Positions 9,426 to 16,406 of a stretch of DNA of 24,483 nucleotides are shown piece after piece (positions within the stretch are counted from its first letter, which is position 1; each line of letters begins with the position of its first letter). A model generated the notes under the pieces. That model made no database searches. It was given only the letters and a program-made list of their open reading frames with translations, and had not been told where the DNA came from. The DNA lies in contig DPHE01000069.1 of the NCBI GenBank assembly GCA_003521815.1, forward strand, positions 37,795 through 62,277. Direction: 5' to 3'. The position numbers were made by a program, and so were the translations under genes. Origin of the DNA: Colwellia sp. Lineage in GTDB: Bacteria; Pseudomonadota; Gammaproteobacteria; Enterobacterales; Alteromonadaceae.

Positions 9426-9484
9426 AGCCCTTCAATAAAAAGCCTGTGTAACAAACTTTTTATTGAAGGGCTTTTTATTGAAGG
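9426..9484. terminator. Strong hairpin terminator between convergent mfd and rnd, with a duplicated arm
   Basis: A 17-bp perfect stem: arm 9426-9442 (starts AGCCCTTCAATA) pairs with arm 9456-9472, with a 13-nt loop. It is followed on the plus strand by TTTTTATT, so it should terminate mfd transcription. The 14 bases CTTTTTATTGAAGG at 9456-9469 recur immediately at 9471-9484, so the 5' arm could pair with either copy. It lies between convergent genes and could work in both directions. Confidence 0.75.
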
Positions 9485-9527
9485 TCGTAAATTTAACGAG
9501 TTAAGCGCGAGAGCTATACCAAGATAA

Positions 9528-10697
9528 TTACGCTTTAAAGTCACTATCAGCAAATGCTTGTAATGTTTTACCAAAGAGTTCATTACGCCAACCTGTTAAT
9601 ATATCAACATTAGCTATAGGTGCTTTAGTCGATGATTCCAAGGCTAAAGCCTTCACATTATTGATGTTAAAATGCCAAGTTAGGAATTGGTTTATTTGCT
9701 TCTTAGAGGCTAAGTTTTCTATTGCCAAATTATTTTTTTCAGCAATAGCAACAATAAACGCTTTTACTGTTTTAAATATTTGCTTGTAACCTGGGTATTC
9801 ATCTAAACGGGTAATTTTTGCAGGATAGTCACTCTCGCTAGTTTGTGATGCTAGCTGAACTATCGATAACATCGTTTTGCCTTTATGGCGTATATCGAGT
9901 AATTCAGCGCCCTTAAGTTGATTCATTGCATCAATATTTTGTGGATTATACTGAGCTATTGCCATGAGGGTATGATCTTTAGCAACAAAACCGATAGGTA
10001 AATCACGTTTTTTAGCTTGTTGAAAGCGCCAACGCGCCAAATATTTCAAGGTATTAAGCTGCTGTGAATTCAATCGAAAAGCCAATTTCATTTGACTATA
10101 TAAGTTATCTTCATCAATCGGCGTAAACTTTTTCTCTATTAACAATTGCGTTTCTTGCTTAGCATAATCCAACCTACCTGCTTGTGTTATTTCAGTGATA
10201 AACTTAGGGTAAAGTTGAAATAAATAATCAACATCCGCACTAGCATAATCAAGCTGCTTCTGAGTTAAAGGTCTTTTCATCCAATCAGTACGCGATTCTG
10301 ACTTATCAAGTTCAATGCCAGTAAAATGCTCAACCATAGCCGCATATCCCATGGATAACCCATGACCAATAAAAGACATAATGATTTGACTATCAATTAA
10401 GTTAACGGGTTTACAATTGGCACTAGTTAAAAACACTTCTAAATCTTCAGAACACGCATGCAGTACTTTAACAATTTTTTCATTTGTCAGCAGTTGCCAA
10501 AAGGGTGATAAATCATTAATCGCAACAGGATCAATCAACGCTAACTGCTTACCATCAAAAACTTGCAACAAGCCCAACTTAGGATATAACGTGCGAGTGC
10601 GAACAAACTCAGTATCTATAGCGAGTATTTCTGCGTTGTTATATTGCTGACATAATTTTTGTAAACTGATTTCATCTTCAATTAATTGATACTGCAT
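9528..10697 (-). CDS. rnd: Ribonuclease D
   Basis: 3'-5' exoribonuclease of the DEDD family that trims tRNA precursors and other stable RNAs. From ATG 10697 it has 389 residues (E. coli 375). The exonuclease domain shows DTEF (first two acidic residues) followed by VRTRTLYPKLGLLQV, the second motif around NLIDSQIIMSFIG, and the DEDDy motif YASADVDYL. An HRDC-type helical region follows (FRLNSQQLNTLKYLARWRFQQAKKRDLPIGFV). Upstream in-frame ATGs at 10703 and 10709 exist. I prefer 10697 because MQYQLIEDE aligns with the E. coli start MNYQMITTD, and because the extra codons lie in the arm of a foldback repeat. No good Shine-Dalgarno is visible for 10697, while a GAAG precedes ATG 10709, so the start is not settled. 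Confidence 0.93.
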   Translation of the reverse strand: MQYQLIEDEISLQKLCQQYNNAEILAIDTEFVRTRTLYPKLGLLQVFDGKQLALIDPVAINDLSPFWQLLTNEKIVKVLHACSEDLEVFLTSANCKPVNLIDSQIIMSFIGHGLSMGYAAMVEHFTGIELDKSESRTDWMKRPLTQKQLDYASADVDYLFQLYPKFITEITQAGRLDYAKQETQLLIEKKFTPIDEDNLYSQMKLAFRLNSQQLNTLKYLARWRFQQAKKRDLPIGFVAKDHTLMAIAQYNPQNIDAMNQLKGAELLDIRHKGKTMLSIVQLASQTSESDYPAKITRLDEYPGYKQIFKTVKAFIVAIAEKNNLAIENLASKKQINQFLTWHFNINNVKALALESSTKAPIANVDILTGWRNELFGKTLQAFADSDFKA

Positions 10698-10701
10698 AAT
10701 C

Positions 10702-10863
10702 ATACTCATGATACTTCAAAATATCTGTTTCAGGACGCTTGAGCAATTCATGATCAAGGCGCTTATTTTTATTAATGGTTGCTCCCTTAAAAAAAGGAGC
10801 AACGACGAACATGATTTACTCAGGCATCCCCGAAGGACGAGTATTTCGAAGTAACATGAGTAT
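10702..10863. repeat. Foldback (MITE-like) element of about 162 bp between rluB and rnd
   Basis: The terminal arms 10702-10723 and 10842-10863 are inverted repeats matching at 20 of 22 positions. Pairing continues inward with more mismatches and a few-nt gap (through the GGxxGCxTGAG and CATG blocks). It ends in a perfect central hairpin GTTGCTCC (10778-10785) / GGAGCAAC (10796-10803) with an A-rich 10-nt loop. The whole interval can therefore fold into one long imperfect hairpin. ATAAT occurs just outside both ends (10696-10700 and 10864-10868), a possible target duplication, though AT-rich. It has no coding capacity. It could be a miniature transposon or an intergenic palindromic repeat; the hairpin lacks a U tract on either strand, so it is not a standard terminator. 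Confidence 0.6.
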
Positions 10864-10871
10864 ATAATTAT

Positions 10872-11954
10872 TTACTTCCTGCGACGGCGATTAGCCTGCT
10901 GAGTACGTTGCTGATGTTTTTTAACTGAACGGCGAATACGGCGGCTTTTCGCATTATCCATCGCTTTTTCATCAACTTTAACTTTTGATTGTGTTTCAGA
11001 GGTTAAGTCAACTAATTTACGGAAGTAGTTAACTTCTTTTAGTCCAAGCTCCGTCCAACCACCCAGGGGTAATTGACGCTGCATTTCCATATCACCATAA
11101 CGTACGCGAATTAATCGACTCACTTGCACGTCTTGACTCTCCCATAAACGACGTACCTCACGATTACGCCCTTCAGATAACACGACATGGAACCAATGAT
11201 TACGACCTTCTCCGCCGCGATAGGTGATTTTTTGAAAACGTGCCATACCATCTTCTAATTTAACACCCGCGCGAAGTGTTTGTAGCATGGCTTCATTAAT
11301 TTCACCGAACACACGTACGGCATATTCACGCTCTACTTTTTGTGATGGATGCATTAAACGGTTAGCTAGCTCACCATCAGTGGTAAACAACAACATGCCC
11401 GACGTATTAATATCTAAACGCCCAACAGCAACCCAACGGCCTGATTCAAGCGGTGGTAAACGATCAAAAACGGTTATTCTACCTTCAGGATCTTTGCGCG
11501 TACACATTTCTCCTTCAGGCTTGTTGTACATCAATATTCGACAAAGATCATCTTCTTGAGCAGTCAACTTTACTTGATGACCATCAATACGTATCTGTTC
11601 AGTACCCTCAACTCGATCACCCAAATAAGCATTGTTACCGTCAACACTAACTCGCCCCGCGCTTATCATCGCTTCTATTTCACGACGAGAACCTTTACCG
11701 GCACGCGCAAGTACTTTTTGCAGCTTTTCAGAATCTTTCAGCGTTGCTTTTTGAAAATCAACCTTGACTGGCTTTTCAACGAGTTTGTTTCCTTTACCAG
11801 CACCTTTTTTTGGCTCGACCTTTGCGCCTTTAACAGCGCCTTTTTTAACGACAGATTTTTTACCTGTCCCACGACTACCATATTTATTATCAGTGGAAGC
11901 CTGTTTATCTTTAGGTGATTTTTTATCTTTAGGTGTTCTTTTGTCTTGTGACAT
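10872..11954 (-). CDS. rluB: 23S rRNA pseudouridine(2605) synthase RluB
   Basis: Isomerises a uridine in the peptidyl-transferase region of 23S rRNA to pseudouridine. It is 360 residues. There is a Lys/Gly-rich basic N-terminal tail (1-70, with the near-repeat TPKDKKSPKDK), an S4 RNA-binding domain (about 76-125, EKLQKVLARAGKGSRREIEAMI), then the RsuA/RluB-type catalytic domain with GRLDINTSG, catalytic Asp at 181. LSEGRNREVRRLWES and a second basic tail rich in Arg/Lys (end at RRRRK) follow. The neighbours yciO and rnm in the same orientation reproduce the E. coli arrangement beside trp. The N-terminal tail is the main difference from the compact core of the family. Confidence 0.93.
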   Translation of the reverse strand: MSQDKRTPKDKKSPKDKQASTDNKYGSRGTGKKSVVKKGAVKGAKVEPKKGAGKGNKLVEKPVKVDFQKATLKDSEKLQKVLARAGKGSRREIEAMISAGRVSVDGNNAYLGDRVEGTEQIRIDGHQVKLTAQEDDLCRILMYNKPEGEMCTRKDPEGRITVFDRLPPLESGRWVAVGRLDINTSGMLLFTTDGELANRLMHPSQKVEREYAVRVFGEINEAMLQTLRAGVKLEDGMARFQKITYRGGEGRNHWFHVVLSEGRNREVRRLWESQDVQVSRLIRVRYGDMEMQRQLPLGGWTELGLKEVNYFRKLVDLTSETQSKVKVDEKAMDNAKSRRIRRSVKKHQQRTQQANRRRRK

Positions 11955-12024
11955 TTTTTTTACTCTGTTACGTCAGTAGCAATTCCCTTGTAACTAACTT
12001 CTGACTCATTTATTAGTGACAATA

Positions 12025-12645
12025 CTATTCAAATGGTGAGGGTTCGCCCTCACCTACTCGCAAGATTTCAATTCCATCATTAGAAAAATCAACCACTGTG
12101 GTGGGGTGTTCCCCCAAGTAACCACCATGAATAATTAAATCTACTTGATGCTCTAGTAAGTCACGAATTTGTTCCGGATCGCATTCAGCCATTATTTCAC
12201 CTGGCATGATCAAACTAGTCGACATTATAGGCTCTGCCAATTCAGCCAACAAGGCTTGGCAAATATTATTATCCGGCACACGAATACCAATGGTTTTCTT
12301 TTTTGGATTCAATAACCGTTTAGGTACGTCTTTACTACCTTTAAAAATAAAAGTATAAGCACCGGGTGTGTTATTTTTCAATAATCGAAAGGCGCTATTA
12401 TCAACACGCGCATATTCTGAGAGCTGTGATAAATCTTCACAAACTAAGGTGAAATTATGATTTTTATCTATCTTTCTAATTTGACAGATACGTTCCAATG
12501 CTTTTTTATCCCCTAAGTGACAACCGAGGGCATAACCTGAATCAGTAGGGTAAACAATCACACCACCTTGATTAAGAATAGCCACAGCTTGTTGCATCAA
12601 ACGACCTTGCGGGTTCTCTGGGTGTACATAAAAAAACTGGCTCAT
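12025..12645 (-). CDS. yciO: YciO, Sua5/TsaC-family protein
   Basis: A 206-residue protein of the Sua5/YrdC/YwlC fold, which in TsaC/Sua5 makes threonylcarbamoyl-AMP for tRNA t6A modification. This sequence matches the YciO branch closely: MSQFFYVHPENPQ at the start, GGVIVYPTDSGYALGC, HNFTLVCEDLSQLS, LLKNNTPGAYTFIFKGSKDVP, KKKTIGIRVPDN and VDLIIHGGYLG. YciO is a paralogue whose part in t6A synthesis is less clear than that of TsaC, so I assign the family rather than the t6A reaction. It sits 70 bp after rnm and 70 bp before rluB, the same order as in E. coli. Confidence 0.93.
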   Translation of the reverse strand: MSQFFYVHPENPQGRLMQQAVAILNQGGVIVYPTDSGYALGCHLGDKKALERICQIRKIDKNHNFTLVCEDLSQLSEYARVDNSAFRLLKNNTPGAYTFIFKGSKDVPKRLLNPKKKTIGIRVPDNNICQALLAELAEPIMSTSLIMPGEIMAECDPEQIRDLLEHQVDLIIHGGYLGEHPTTVVDFSNDGIEILRVGEGEPSPFE

Positions 12646-12715
12646 GATATTTTCCTATTTGTAATAGTCATCGGTGTAAAGTACAAACGACAAGTTACGA
12701 CCCCCAAACTGCGAT

Positions 12716-13621
12716 TTAAGACCATAGTGCCCATACAGGTTTTGCGCGATCGGGTAATATTAAATTTTTACCTAAATCTGACCATTTATTAGGATGATGA
12801 AAATCAGAGCCTGTTGACGCATGTAAATCATATTCTAAACAGTAGTTTAACATTATTTGTCGTTGTTGGGGATTCATTTGAGGCAAAACAATTTCCAAAC
12901 CATCCCCAAGGCTTTCTTTAAAATGCACAATTAATCTTCTGAGCCACTTTGCCGATAAATCATAGCGAATTGGATGCGCCATCACGGCACTACCACCCGC
13001 CATATGAATCACTTCAACCGCTTGTTCTATAGAACACCAGGTTGGCTTTACATAAGCTTTTTGTGTATTACGGCCTTTTTTTCCTAAATAGAGATCAAAT
13101 GCTTTTTGCATTGTGCCAACATGACCTTGCTGAAATAATACTTTCGCAAAATGTGCCCGAGTAATTGAACCTTCACCAGCGCTTTTTTTCGCATCAGCAT
13201 ACGCATCAGGAAAACCACATTTCACTAACTTTTCACCAATAGTAATTGCCCGTTGTTCACGTGCTTGCTGTTGATTGGTAATTAATTGTAATAACTGCTC
13301 ATTATTTTTATCAAAATTATGACCAACAATATGGATCTCAAAACCTTGCCAAGCCGTTGATATTTCTACACCTGGAATTAACGTTATTGGAACATTTTGT
13401 TCATTGATATAGCCCTGTGCTATATCAATCCCTGCTAATGTATCGTGATCGGTAATCGCTAACACATCAATTTGATAATTAACCGCCCTATCTATCAAGG
13501 TTTGCGGCGACAAACTACCGTCTGAGCAATTAGTGTGACTATGCAGATCTATTCGGCCATGAGAGAAGCCATCTTGTTTTTCAATTATTAAAGGGAAATC
13601 AGTGGTTGACAGCAACGCCAT
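12716..13621 (-). CDS. rnm: RNase AM (RnmAM, formerly YciV), PHP-domain 5'-3' exonuclease
   Basis: A PHP-family metallo-phosphoesterase of 301 residues. In E. coli the orthologue matures the 5' ends of ribosomal RNAs and also cleaves 3',5'-nucleoside bisphosphates. Metal-ligand motifs are visible: DLHSHTNCSDG (His 27, His 29, Asp 34), ITDHDT (Asp 58, His 59, Asp 60), PGVEIST, HIVGHNFD, MAHPIRYDL and the final GSDFHHP. The N-terminus is about 12 residues longer than in E. coli, but no later Met is available before the first metal motif. It diverges from the trp operon; its start at 13621 is about 95 bp from the first trp leader peptide, so both promoters share this gap. Confidence 0.92.
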   Translation of the reverse strand: MALLSTTDFPLIIEKQDGFSHGRIDLHSHTNCSDGSLSPQTLIDRAVNYQIDVLAITDHDTLAGIDIAQGYINEQNVPITLIPGVEISTAWQGFEIHIVGHNFDKNNEQLLQLITNQQQAREQRAITIGEKLVKCGFPDAYADAKKSAGEGSITRAHFAKVLFQQGHVGTMQKAFDLYLGKKGRNTQKAYVKPTWCSIEQAVEVIHMAGGSAVMAHPIRYDLSAKWLRRLIVHFKESLGDGLEIVLPQMNPQQRQIMLNYCLEYDLHASTGSDFHHPNKWSDLGKNLILPDRAKPVWALWS

Positions 13622-13643
13622 AATAAGGTCTTCTATAGGGGCT

Positions 13644-13671
13644 TTGTTACGGGCAGGCTTTTAGATATAAA
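13644..13671 (+). promoter_or_regulatory. Candidate trp operon promoter
   Basis: TTGTTA (13644-13649) and TATAAA (13666-13671) with a 16-bp spacer. The predicted start near 13678 would place the first leader ATG about 40 nt into the transcript, as in known trp leaders. No TrpR-type palindrome is recognisable over it. Confidence 0.45.
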
Positions 13672-13716
13672 AGCGCTACAAAATATAACGGTAAGTTTAC
13701 TTAGAAGAACGAAATA

Positions 13717-13779
13717 ATGATACTAGCAAAACAATTTAATTTAAGTACCCTCATTTGGTGGTGGCATAATTCTACATAA
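13717..13779 (+). CDS. trpL: trp operon leader peptide 1 (TrpL), three consecutive Trp codons
   Basis: A 20-residue peptide starting MILAKQF, with Trp at 14, 15 and 16 encoded by TGG TGG TGG at 13756-13764, four more residues and TAA. Consecutive Trp codons in a short reading frame upstream of a terminator hairpin are diagnostic of trp attenuation control. A weak AGAAG lies 9 nt upstream of the ATG. The stop codon touches the antiterminator strand beginning at 13779, so a ribosome at the stop would mask it, whereas a ribosome stalled at the Trp codons would leave it free. This is the conventional TrpL of the operon. Confidence 0.88.
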   Translation: MILAKQFNLSTLIWWWHNST

Positions 13780-13868
13780 GTGGGTTGTGATAATTGCGTG
13801 TATCTCGTTAAAGCTGAAAGAAGACATTAAAGCTAAACAGAACAATAAACAAATTTCAAAAACCCGCT
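13779..13868 (+). promoter_or_regulatory. trp antiterminator pairing (regions 2 and 3)
   Basis: AGTGGGTT (13779-13786) can pair with AACCCGCT (13861-13868) over 8 bp with one G-U pair. The same AACCCGCT is the 5' arm of the terminator, so the two structures exclude one another. Region 2 begins at the last base of the leader stop codon. I find only a weak 4-bp protector (ACCC 13747-13750 with GGGT 13782-13785) for a classical 1:2 hairpin. Confidence 0.75.
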
Positions 13869-13886
13869 AAGTTAAGCGGGTTTTTT
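13861..13886 (+). terminator. trp attenuator (rho-independent terminator)
   Basis: Arms AACCCGCT (13861-13868) and AGCGGGTT (13875-13882) form an 8-bp GC-rich stem with loop AAGTTA. Flanking A/T bases can extend it by about three pairs, and a T6 run (13881-13886) follows. It lies 81 nt after the TrpL1 stop and before trpE, in the right place to stop transcription when Trp is plentiful. Confidence 0.88.
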
Positions 13887-13971
13887 ACGTTAAGCGCTTG
13901 TGACTATTCACCTTGTCACTGTATGCCGCTATTTATATGTCAACAGTACTCATTGACCAACAGGATTTACA

Positions 13972-14028
13972 ATGAATAAAACAAGAACATGGTTTCTTTG
14001 GTGGCTACAGCCAATTTATGCCGGATGA
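13972..14028 (+). CDS. Second Trp-rich leader peptide, immediately before trpE
   Basis: An 18-residue peptide that begins MNKTRT and has Trp at 7, 10 and 11 (TGG at 13990, 13999 and 14002), stop TGA. AGGA (13962-13965) is 6 nt upstream of the ATG, a better Shine-Dalgarno than that of TrpL1. It lies downstream of the attenuator and only 35 nt before the trpE ATG, so no terminator could follow it. Three Trp in 18 codons is far above normal use and points to Trp sensing. The Trp7 region is complementary to the trpE translation start. I know of no described second trp leader of this kind. That it is translated is inferred. Confidence 0.7.
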   Translation: MNKTRTWFLWWLQPIYAG

Positions 14029-14066
14029 CAACCCTTTAATTTCACGATTTCAAGAAGAATACCATG
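13988..14066 (+). promoter_or_regulatory. Predicted helix hiding the trpE Shine-Dalgarno and start codon
   Basis: Bases 13988-13998 (CATGGTTTCTT, in leader 2) pair with AAGAA-ACCATG at 14055-14059 and 14061-14066. These are 11 Watson-Crick pairs with T14060 bulged, plus a G-U pair at 13999/14054. The 3' strand contains the trpE Shine-Dalgarno-like AAGAAG and its ATG. A ribosome stalled at the Trp codons of leader 2 would cover the 5' strand and free trpE, whereas a ribosome that has reached the stop (14026) would leave both strands free to pair. A weaker local 5-bp hairpin (13983-13987 with 13994-13998) could compete. Confidence 0.55.
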
Positions 14067-15746
14067 ACACAAAATAACCAAAGTTTGACAACTGTTTCAA
14101 CGTTAACAGATAACGCTAATTACCAAAGCGATCCCTTAAGTGTTTACCAACTGCTTTGCCATAATAAAAAGAACAACCTACTACTTGAGTCGGCAGAAAT
14201 CACTCAAAAACACTTATTAAAAAGTTTATTACTCACCGATGCAGCCGTTAAAATTGTTTGCAATGGTAATACCGTTACCTTTAGTGCCTTAACACTTAAT
14301 GGTCAAGCTGCCCTGCAATTTGCCGCAATGCAATTAACAACACATGCACAATTAACATTCACTACCGATCAGCAAACCTTAACCGCCATTTTTGCCAATA
14401 TTCCAACAGAGCTTGACGAAAAAGCGAGATTAATGGCTATAAATCCTTTTGAAAGTTTGCGTTTATTTAACCGGTTAGAAAATAGTAACAGTCATCATTT
14501 TGCTATTTTTCTTGGCGGCGCTTTTGCTTTTGATATGATATCTATAAGTGAAGAACTTCCTGACGTGCCTGATGGCGAAAATACCTGTCCAGATTTTGTT
14601 TATTATCTAGCCGAAACATTAGTCGTTATTGACCATGAAATAAAAAGCACCGAAATCATTGCAAACATATTCTCAGCTAAGTCTTTAGCAGTTCAGGCAC
14701 AAGTTCAACAACAACTAACTGAGCGTGTAAGTAAAATCAAGCTGCAACTATCAACCAATATAACACCAGAGCATATTCCATCACTTGCCGCTGTAAAGTC
14801 ATCCTTAGCTCAAAAAATGAATCATGTCGATTCACAAAAGGTCTCAGTTGATATTAGTGATGAACGTTTTTGTCAAACGGTTGAAGAATTAAAAGAAAAC
14901 ATTCGTGCTGGTGATATTTTCCAAGTAGTACCTTCTCGCACTTTTTCATTACCTTGTATTGATAGTATTGCGGCCTACCAAGCGTTAAAAATAAGTAACC
15001 CTAGCCCTTACATGTTTTATCTTAAAGACAGTGATTTTTGTATGTTTGGCGCTTCTCCTGAATCAGCAATAAAATATCAACAAAATTCTCCGGAAGGAAA
15101 ACGTCAAGTAGAAATTTATCCTATTGCGGGCACACGTCCTCGAGGATTTAATAGCGATGGAACCATTTCTCTAGATTTAGATTCACGCATAGAGTTGGAA
15201 TTAAGACAAGATACAAAAGAGTCAGCCGAACATATCATGCTAGTAGACTTGGCCCGAAACGATGTTGCCCGCGTATGTAAAGCGGGGACTCGCTATGTCG
15301 CGGATTTACTAAAAGTAGATAGGTATTCTCATGTTATGCATTTAGTTTCTCGAGTGTGCGGCACTTTACTTGAAGAATTAGATGCGCTGCACGCATATCA
15401 AGCTTGTATGAACATGGGGACATTATCAGGTGCTCCAAAAATAAAAGCCACTTCACTTATTAGAGAAGTCGAAGGTAAACGACGTGGCAGTTATGGCGGC
15501 GCAGTCGGTTATTTAACTGGTGATGGTGAAATGGATACCTGTATTGTTATTCGCTCTGCGTTTGTTAAAGATAATATAGCTCATGTTCAAGCCGGTGCTG
15601 GCGTTGTCTATGACTCTATCCCTCAAAGTGAAGCGGATGAAACCAAACAAAAGGCGCAAGCAGTCATCAATGCGGTGCTACTATCAAACAGAATAGCAAA
15701 CAAACTTGCAAGCCAAATAGCAAACCCAGCACAAGGGGAAAAATAA
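14064..15746 (+). CDS. trpE: Anthranilate synthase component I TrpE
   Basis: Converts chorismate and ammonia (delivered by TrpG) to anthranilate, the first committed step of tryptophan synthesis. It is 560 residues, a little longer than the 520 of E. coli. The N-terminal LLES motif (40-43) forms part of the Trp feedback site in this family. The chorismate-binding C-terminal half shows GDIFQVVPSRTFSLPC, SNPSPYMFYL, FGASPES, IAGTRPRG, HIMLVDLARND, KVDRYSHVMHLVSRV, GTLSGAPK and QAGAGVVYDS. So the enzyme should be feedback-inhibited and active. Its stop shares one base with the trpG start (TAATG), implying translational coupling. Its own start is in the predicted leader-2 helix. Confidence 0.97.
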   Translation: MTQNNQSLTTVSTLTDNANYQSDPLSVYQLLCHNKKNNLLLESAEITQKHLLKSLLLTDAAVKIVCNGNTVTFSALTLNGQAALQFAAMQLTTHAQLTFTTDQQTLTAIFANIPTELDEKARLMAINPFESLRLFNRLENSNSHHFAIFLGGAFAFDMISISEELPDVPDGENTCPDFVYYLAETLVVIDHEIKSTEIIANIFSAKSLAVQAQVQQQLTERVSKIKLQLSTNITPEHIPSLAAVKSSLAQKMNHVDSQKVSVDISDERFCQTVEELKENIRAGDIFQVVPSRTFSLPCIDSIAAYQALKISNPSPYMFYLKDSDFCMFGASPESAIKYQQNSPEGKRQVEIYPIAGTRPRGFNSDGTISLDLDSRIELELRQDTKESAEHIMLVDLARNDVARVCKAGTRYVADLLKVDRYSHVMHLVSRVCGTLLEELDALHAYQACMNMGTLSGAPKIKATSLIREVEGKRRGSYGGAVGYLTGDGEMDTCIVIRSAFVKDNIAHVQAGAGVVYDSIPQSEADETKQKAQAVINAVLLSNRIANKLASQIANPAQGEK

Positions 15747-16405
15747 TGACTAATAACATGAGTAATAGTGCACAAAAAACAAAGCTATTTATGCTCGATA
15801 ATCTTGACTCATTTACTTATAATCTAGTCGATGAATTTCAATGTTTAGGATTTGAGCCAACCGTTTATCGTAATACTTTAAACGCCGACTTTATTTTCAG
15901 TAAAATGTTTGAGCACACTAAACAAAGTGGTGAAAATGTCATCTTAGTATTATCACCCGGCCCTGGAGAGCCAAGCAAAGCCGGTTGCTTAATGGCGCTA
16001 ATCAAGCTATGCGCAGGGAAAATACCTATGCTAGGTATTTGCTTAGGTCACCAAGCACTGATAGAGCATTATGGCGGTAATGTTGGCCGTGCTGAGGAAA
16101 TTGTTCACGGTAAAGCCTCTGCGATTAATCACAGTGGTAACGGTCCTTTTGCTAATATTAAAAATCCACTACCTGTGGCACGATACCATTCTCTAATAGG
16201 AAAAGATATTCCTAAGACATTGTCGGTTATTGCTGACTTTAATGGTATACCTATGGCTATTTCTCATGAAGCCGATGCTATATTAGCGTATCAATTTCAT
16301 CCTGAATCTATTTTAACAACTTTTGGCGCGACATTATTAGCGCAAAGTTTCGATTACTTACTCGCGTTAAGCGAACGCTTAAATACTAAAGCGCAAGGAG
16401 CATAA
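15746..16405 (+). CDS. trpG: Anthranilate synthase component II TrpG (glutamine amidotransferase)
   Basis: Class I glutamine amidotransferase that supplies ammonia to TrpE. It is 219 residues. The catalytic triad is visible: Cys 99 in GICLGHQA, His 185 and Glu 187 in FHPES. The oxyanion strand PGPGEPSKAG is at 71-80. Unlike in E. coli it is not fused to TrpD. A second Met at residue 5 is possible, but the first ATG overlaps the trpE stop in the TAATG coupling arrangement. One base separates its stop from trpD. The remaining family motif LDNLDSFTYNLVDEF is at 17-31. Confidence 0.96.
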   Translation: MTNNMSNSAQKTKLFMLDNLDSFTYNLVDEFQCLGFEPTVYRNTLNADFIFSKMFEHTKQSGENVILVLSPGPGEPSKAGCLMALIKLCAGKIPMLGICLGHQALIEHYGGNVGRAEEIVHGKASAINHSGNGPFANIKNPLPVARYHSLIGKDIPKTLSVIADFNGIPMAISHEADAILAYQFHPESILTTFGATLLAQSFDYLLALSERLNTKAQGA

Positions 16406-16406
16406 C

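Noticed and set aside
10778..10803. Hairpin GTTGCTCC/GGAGCAAC as a rho-independent terminator of rluB
   Set aside because: No U tract follows on either strand; it is better explained as the centre of the foldback element.
11556..11918. Plus-strand open frame antisense to rluB
   Set aside because: It mirrors the Lys-rich coding strand (Phe/Leu/Thr-rich translation) and has no start signal or family motif.
13720..13726. ACTAG-like half site in the first trp leader as a TrpR operator
   Set aside because: TrpR operators are palindromic; no matching second half follows at the right distance, and the site is within the leader coding region, not over the promoter.
13896..13945. Possible second promoter (TTGTGA or TTGTCA) between the attenuator and leader 2
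   Set aside because: No acceptable -10 hexamer lies 16-18 bp downstream of either; the best AT-rich stretch is too close.
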